NCBI GenBank assembly: GCA_905235165.1 | Contig: CAJOKK010000072.1 | Location: 1 to 7,991 of the forward strand | DNA: 7,991 nucleotides | From: an uncultured Atopobiaceae bacterium | Lineage (GTDB): Bacteria; Actinomycetota; Coriobacteriia; Coriobacteriales; Atopobiaceae | Direction: 5' to 3' | In this document: in pieces, positions 5,959 to 7,991 of the stretch | Layout: each line of letters starts with the position of its first letter | How positions within the stretch are numbered: the stretch's first letter is position 1 | Program-made: the position numbers and the translations under genes | Notes under the pieces: generated by a model | What the model was told of the DNA's origin: nothing | The model's database searches: none | The model's input: only the letters and a program-made list of their open reading frames with translations

Positions 5959-7170
5959 CTAGGAACGGCCCTCGTCACACACCACGTCACCCCGGGAAAG
6001 CGGGAGCGGCGAACGGAAGCGATAGCGCTGCATCGTCTTGGACATCAAATCGAGCGCGTTCCACGTTGACGACTCATCGTCCCACTCCTCGAGGCCGGCA
6101 AGCGTGACCTTGCGCACGTCCTCACCCGGACTCAGTACCAGCACGTCCTCGTCGCGCACCGCCCGATTCCTGCAGATGAGCTCCACCACGAAGGTACCGA
6201 ACTCCGCCTGGCAGGACTGCACCACGCCCACCATGCGACGCTCACGCGCATAGCCAACACGGCCGGGATTCTGCGTCGGGTCACCAAAGTAAAAGCCCGT
6301 CGAATAGGGACGATGGCTCACGTAGTCGAGCTCGGCGCGCCAAGGCTCAAGCGGGGCACCGTCCAAGACGTGGCGATAGGCATTGGTCACGCAGGCGGTG
6401 TAGTAGCTCCCCTTGGCTCGTCCCTCGATCTTGATAGCATCAACGCCCGCCTCGGCAAGCTCGTCAAGGTGCTCGATCATGCAGAGGTCATTGGAGGAAA
6501 GCAGGTAGCTCCCGCGCTCATCCGTCTCGATGGGAAGCTCCGCGCCCGTCTTCTCCTCAACCAGATGCCAGCCCCAGCGGCAGGGCTGCGCACAGGCACC
6601 GAAGTTGGCCGAGCGTGTGGCGCCCATCAGGTCGGCCGAGAGCAAGCAGCGACCCGAGTAGGCCATGCAGAGCGAGCCATGCGCGAAGGCCTCAAGCTCG
6701 AGCTCCTTCGTGCAGCGACGGCGCAGCTTGGCGATGTCGGCAAGGGTCATCTCGCGCGCGAGCACCACCCGGCGCACGCCGAGGCCCGCCCAGGTATCGG
6801 CGGTAGCGGCGCTCATGACGCTCGCCTGGGTTGAGAGGTGCACGGCCACATGCGGCGCATGATGACGTGCAAGCGCCAGCGCCCCCAGGTCGGCCACGAT
6901 CACGGCATCCACGCCGATATGGTCAAGGAACTCGAGGTAGGGAGGCAGGGCCTCGATGTCGTCGTCGCGCATGATCACGTTGAGCGTCACGTGCACCGAG
7001 GTAGCACGGCCATGCGCCCACGCAACGGCACGCGCAAGCTCATCGTCATCGAAGTTCTCACTCCGCGCCCGCATGCCCCAGCGCCGTCCGGCACAATACA
7101 CGGCATCCGCCCCGAAGTGCGTCGCCAGCCGCAGCTGCTCAGGCCCACCTGCCGGGGAGAGAAGCTCCAT
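5959..7170 (-). CDS. U32-family protein, TrhP/YegQ-like tRNA hydroxylation protein
   Basis: The family is called peptidase U32, but its best-studied members are RNA hydroxylation proteins: TrhP (YegQ) in prephenate-dependent formation of 5-hydroxyuridine at the tRNA wobble position, and RlhA on 23S rRNA. The product has 403 residues. MELLSPAGG at the N-terminus and GADAVYCAGRRWGMRAR (20-36) match the YegQ opening. The U32 signature is complete: E160-AFAHGSLC168-MAYSGRC175-LLS178. C168, C175, C193 and C197 (the last two in GACAQPCRW) are spaced as the likely iron-sulfur ligands. KIEGRAKGSYY (247-257) matches the YegQ KIEGRTKSFYY block. A C-terminal beta-rich domain follows (about 310-403). ATG 7168-7170 has GGAGG (7177-7181) 6 nt upstream, so it is preferred over the in-frame ATG at 7218. 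The overall match resembles TrhP more than short U32 proteins, but TrhP and other U32 subfamilies cannot be separated with certainty by eye. Confidence 0.9.
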   Translation of the reverse strand: MELLSPAGGPEQLRLATHFGADAVYCAGRRWGMRARSENFDDDELARAVAWAHGRATSVHVTLNVIMRDDDIEALPPYLEFLDHIGVDAVIVADLGALALARHHAPHVAVHLSTQASVMSAATADTWAGLGVRRVVLAREMTLADIAKLRRRCTKELELEAFAHGSLCMAYSGRCLLSADLMGATRSANFGACAQPCRWGWHLVEEKTGAELPIETDERGSYLLSSNDLCMIEHLDELAEAGVDAIKIEGRAKGSYYTACVTNAYRHVLDGAPLEPWRAELDYVSHRPYSTGFYFGDPTQNPGRVGYARERRMVGVVQSCQAEFGTFVVELICRNRAVRDEDVLVLSPGEDVRKVTLAGLEEWDDESSTWNALDLMSKTMQRYRFRSPLPLSRGDVVCDEGRS

Positions 7171-7176
7171 GTTGGT

Positions 7177-7181
7177 CCTCC
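7177..7181 (-). promoter_or_regulatory. U32-gene ribosome binding site deciding the start
   Basis: GGAGG on the minus strand is 6 nt before ATG 7168-7170. It supports the MELLSPAGG start, which is also where family similarity begins. Confidence 0.75.
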
Positions 7182-7252
7182 ATCGTCTGCGATCACTCGT
7201 CGAGACCAACTCTAGCACGCAGCCTCTCCTCAGGCAGCGAACGCCCTTGCAG

Positions 7253-7258
7253 TAGAAT
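7253..7258 (+). promoter_or_regulatory. possible -10 element for recQ
   Basis: TAGAAT matches the -10 consensus TATAAT at five of six positions and lies 29 nt before the recQ start codon. No convincing -35 is present at 16-18 nt upstream (the bases there are GC-rich), so the promoter is tentative. Confidence 0.35.
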
Positions 7259-7268
7259 GGTCAGCCCA

Positions 7269-7284
7269 AGGAGACGAGGAGACG
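7269..7284 (+). promoter_or_regulatory. duplicated ribosome binding site of recQ
   Basis: AGGAGACG is repeated twice without a gap. Each copy contains AGGAG; the second (7277-7281) is 6 nt before ATG 7288 and is the likely working site. This supports the recQ start at 7288. Confidence 0.7.
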
Positions 7285-7287
7285 CAC

Positions 7288-7991
7288 ATGGACGCGCACA
7301 ATCCCAGCGAGAACAGGCCCATCTCGCGCCCCACTCTCGACGACGCCCGCGCCGTCCTCGCGCGACACTTTGGCTACCAGAGCTTCCGCCCTGGCCAGGA
7401 GGCCATCATCCAGGCAGTCCTTTCGGGACGTGACGCCTTTGCCGTCATGCCCACCGGATCGGGCAAGTCCATCTGCTACCAGGTGCCCGCCGCCCTTCTC
7501 GACGGCCTCGCCATCGTGGTCTCGCCCCTCATCTCACTCATGGCCGACCAGGTGCGCGGACTCAAGGAGGCCGGCATTCGCGGCTCCTTCTACAACTCGA
7601 CGCTCAAACCCTATGTGCGGCCCGAGGTCCTGCGTCGCGCGCTCGCAGGTCACTACGACATCATGTACGTGGCGCCCGAGCGCCTGGAGGACGATTCCTT
7701 TCGCCAGTTTGCCGCGCAGGCCAACATCTCCCTCATCGCCGTAGACGAGGCACACTGCGTGAGCCAGTGGGGCCAGGACTTCCGCCCCGCCTACCGCTCC
7801 ATCCCCAGCTTCGTGAGCTCGCTTCCCAGCCGCCCTCCGGTGATGGCGCTCACGGCCACGGCCACCGCCCGCGTACGGGGCGACATCTCAGAGCTGCTGG
7901 AGCTGCGCTCGCCCGAGCTGCAGATCACCGGCTTTGACCGCCCCAACCTGCACTTTGCCTCGCTCGAGCTCACGCCCAAGCAGCGCGAGCG
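7288..7991 (+). CDS. recQ: ATP-dependent DNA helicase RecQ, N-terminal part (cut by window edge)
   Basis: RecQ is a superfamily 2 3'-5' helicase that processes stalled forks, recombination intermediates and double-strand breaks. Only the first 234 codons are in the window, and the frame is open to the right edge. Visible motifs: motif 0 FGYQSFRPGQ (28-37), Walker A MPTGSGKS (54-61), motif Ia VSPLISLMADQV (78-89), YVAPERL (127-133), the Walker B/DEAH box VDEAHCVSQWGQDFRPAY (152-169), which includes the RecQ-specific aromatic-rich loop, motif III ALTATAT (187-193) and GFDRPNL (215-221). Two residues in the block after DEAH identify RecQ rather than other DExH helicases: the SQWG and DFRP elements. 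The helicase C-terminal half, zinc-binding/winged-helix and HRDC domains lie beyond the window. ATG 7288 follows AGGAG by 6 nt. It is divergent from the U32 gene, sharing a 117-bp intergenic region. Confidence 0.96.
   Translation, partial: MDAHNPSENRPISRPTLDDARAVLARHFGYQSFRPGQEAIIQAVLSGRDAFAVMPTGSGKSICYQVPAALLDGLAIVVSPLISLMADQVRGLKEAGIRGSFYNSTLKPYVRPEVLRRALAGHYDIMYVAPERLEDDSFRQFAAQANISLIAVDEAHCVSQWGQDFRPAYRSIPSFVSSLPSRPPVMALTATATARVRGDISELLELRSPELQITGFDRPNLHFASLELTPKQRE

Noticed and set aside
6313..6834. Plus-strand open frame opposite the U32-family gene
   Set aside because: Shadow of a fully recognised gene; no ribosome site and no domain.

Overview
The window is high-GC bacterial chromosome (roughly 60-65 % G+C by eye) with tightly packed housekeeping genes and strong AGGAGG-type ribosome binding sites. 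Codon use, protein style and gene content would fit a Coriobacteriia-type actinobacterium (Olsenella/Collinsella/Atopobium relatives). That placement is an inference from general appearance; no marker in the window proves it.

Left block, minus strand (112-4126): pcrA (UvrD/PcrA-type DNA helicase), then a small MscS-family mechanosensitive channel, then mtnN (5'-methylthioadenosine/S-adenosylhomocysteine nucleosidase). The gaps are 29 and 25 nt, so this looks like one transcription unit. mtnN is interrupted by a frameshift near 608-620: its N-terminal 63 residues and its C-terminal 167 residues are both well conserved but lie in different frames. Directly after the mtnN stop codon is a short A/T-richer stretch (about 42-111) built from two copies of a 27-nt repeat that also carries a 9-bp inverted repeat.

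Middle (4127-4782): a 264-bp intergenic region leads into a lone 76-residue XRE/Cro-type HTH protein on the plus strand. Two short perfect inverted repeats lie upstream of it, one overlapping its ribosome binding site. The gene is convergent with the next operon. The 160-bp gap between them holds a 6-bp GC-rich hairpin and a 22-nt perfect palindrome, likely terminators.

Right block: a minus-strand pair, a U32-family protein of the TrhP/YegQ type (tRNA wobble-uridine hydroxylation family) followed by a glycerate kinase, 36 nt apart. Divergent from these, recQ starts on the plus strand at 7288 and runs off the right edge; only its first 234 codons are present.

The contents are ordinary core functions: two SF1/SF2 DNA-repair helicases, an osmotic safety valve, SAM-byproduct salvage, tRNA modification and glycerate metabolism. 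I see no phage, CRISPR, toxin-antitoxin or defence island. The items most worth a second look are the mtnN frameshift (decay, assembly error, or recoding at a prfB-like CUU-UGA), the repeat next to mtnN, and the control region of the HTH gene.
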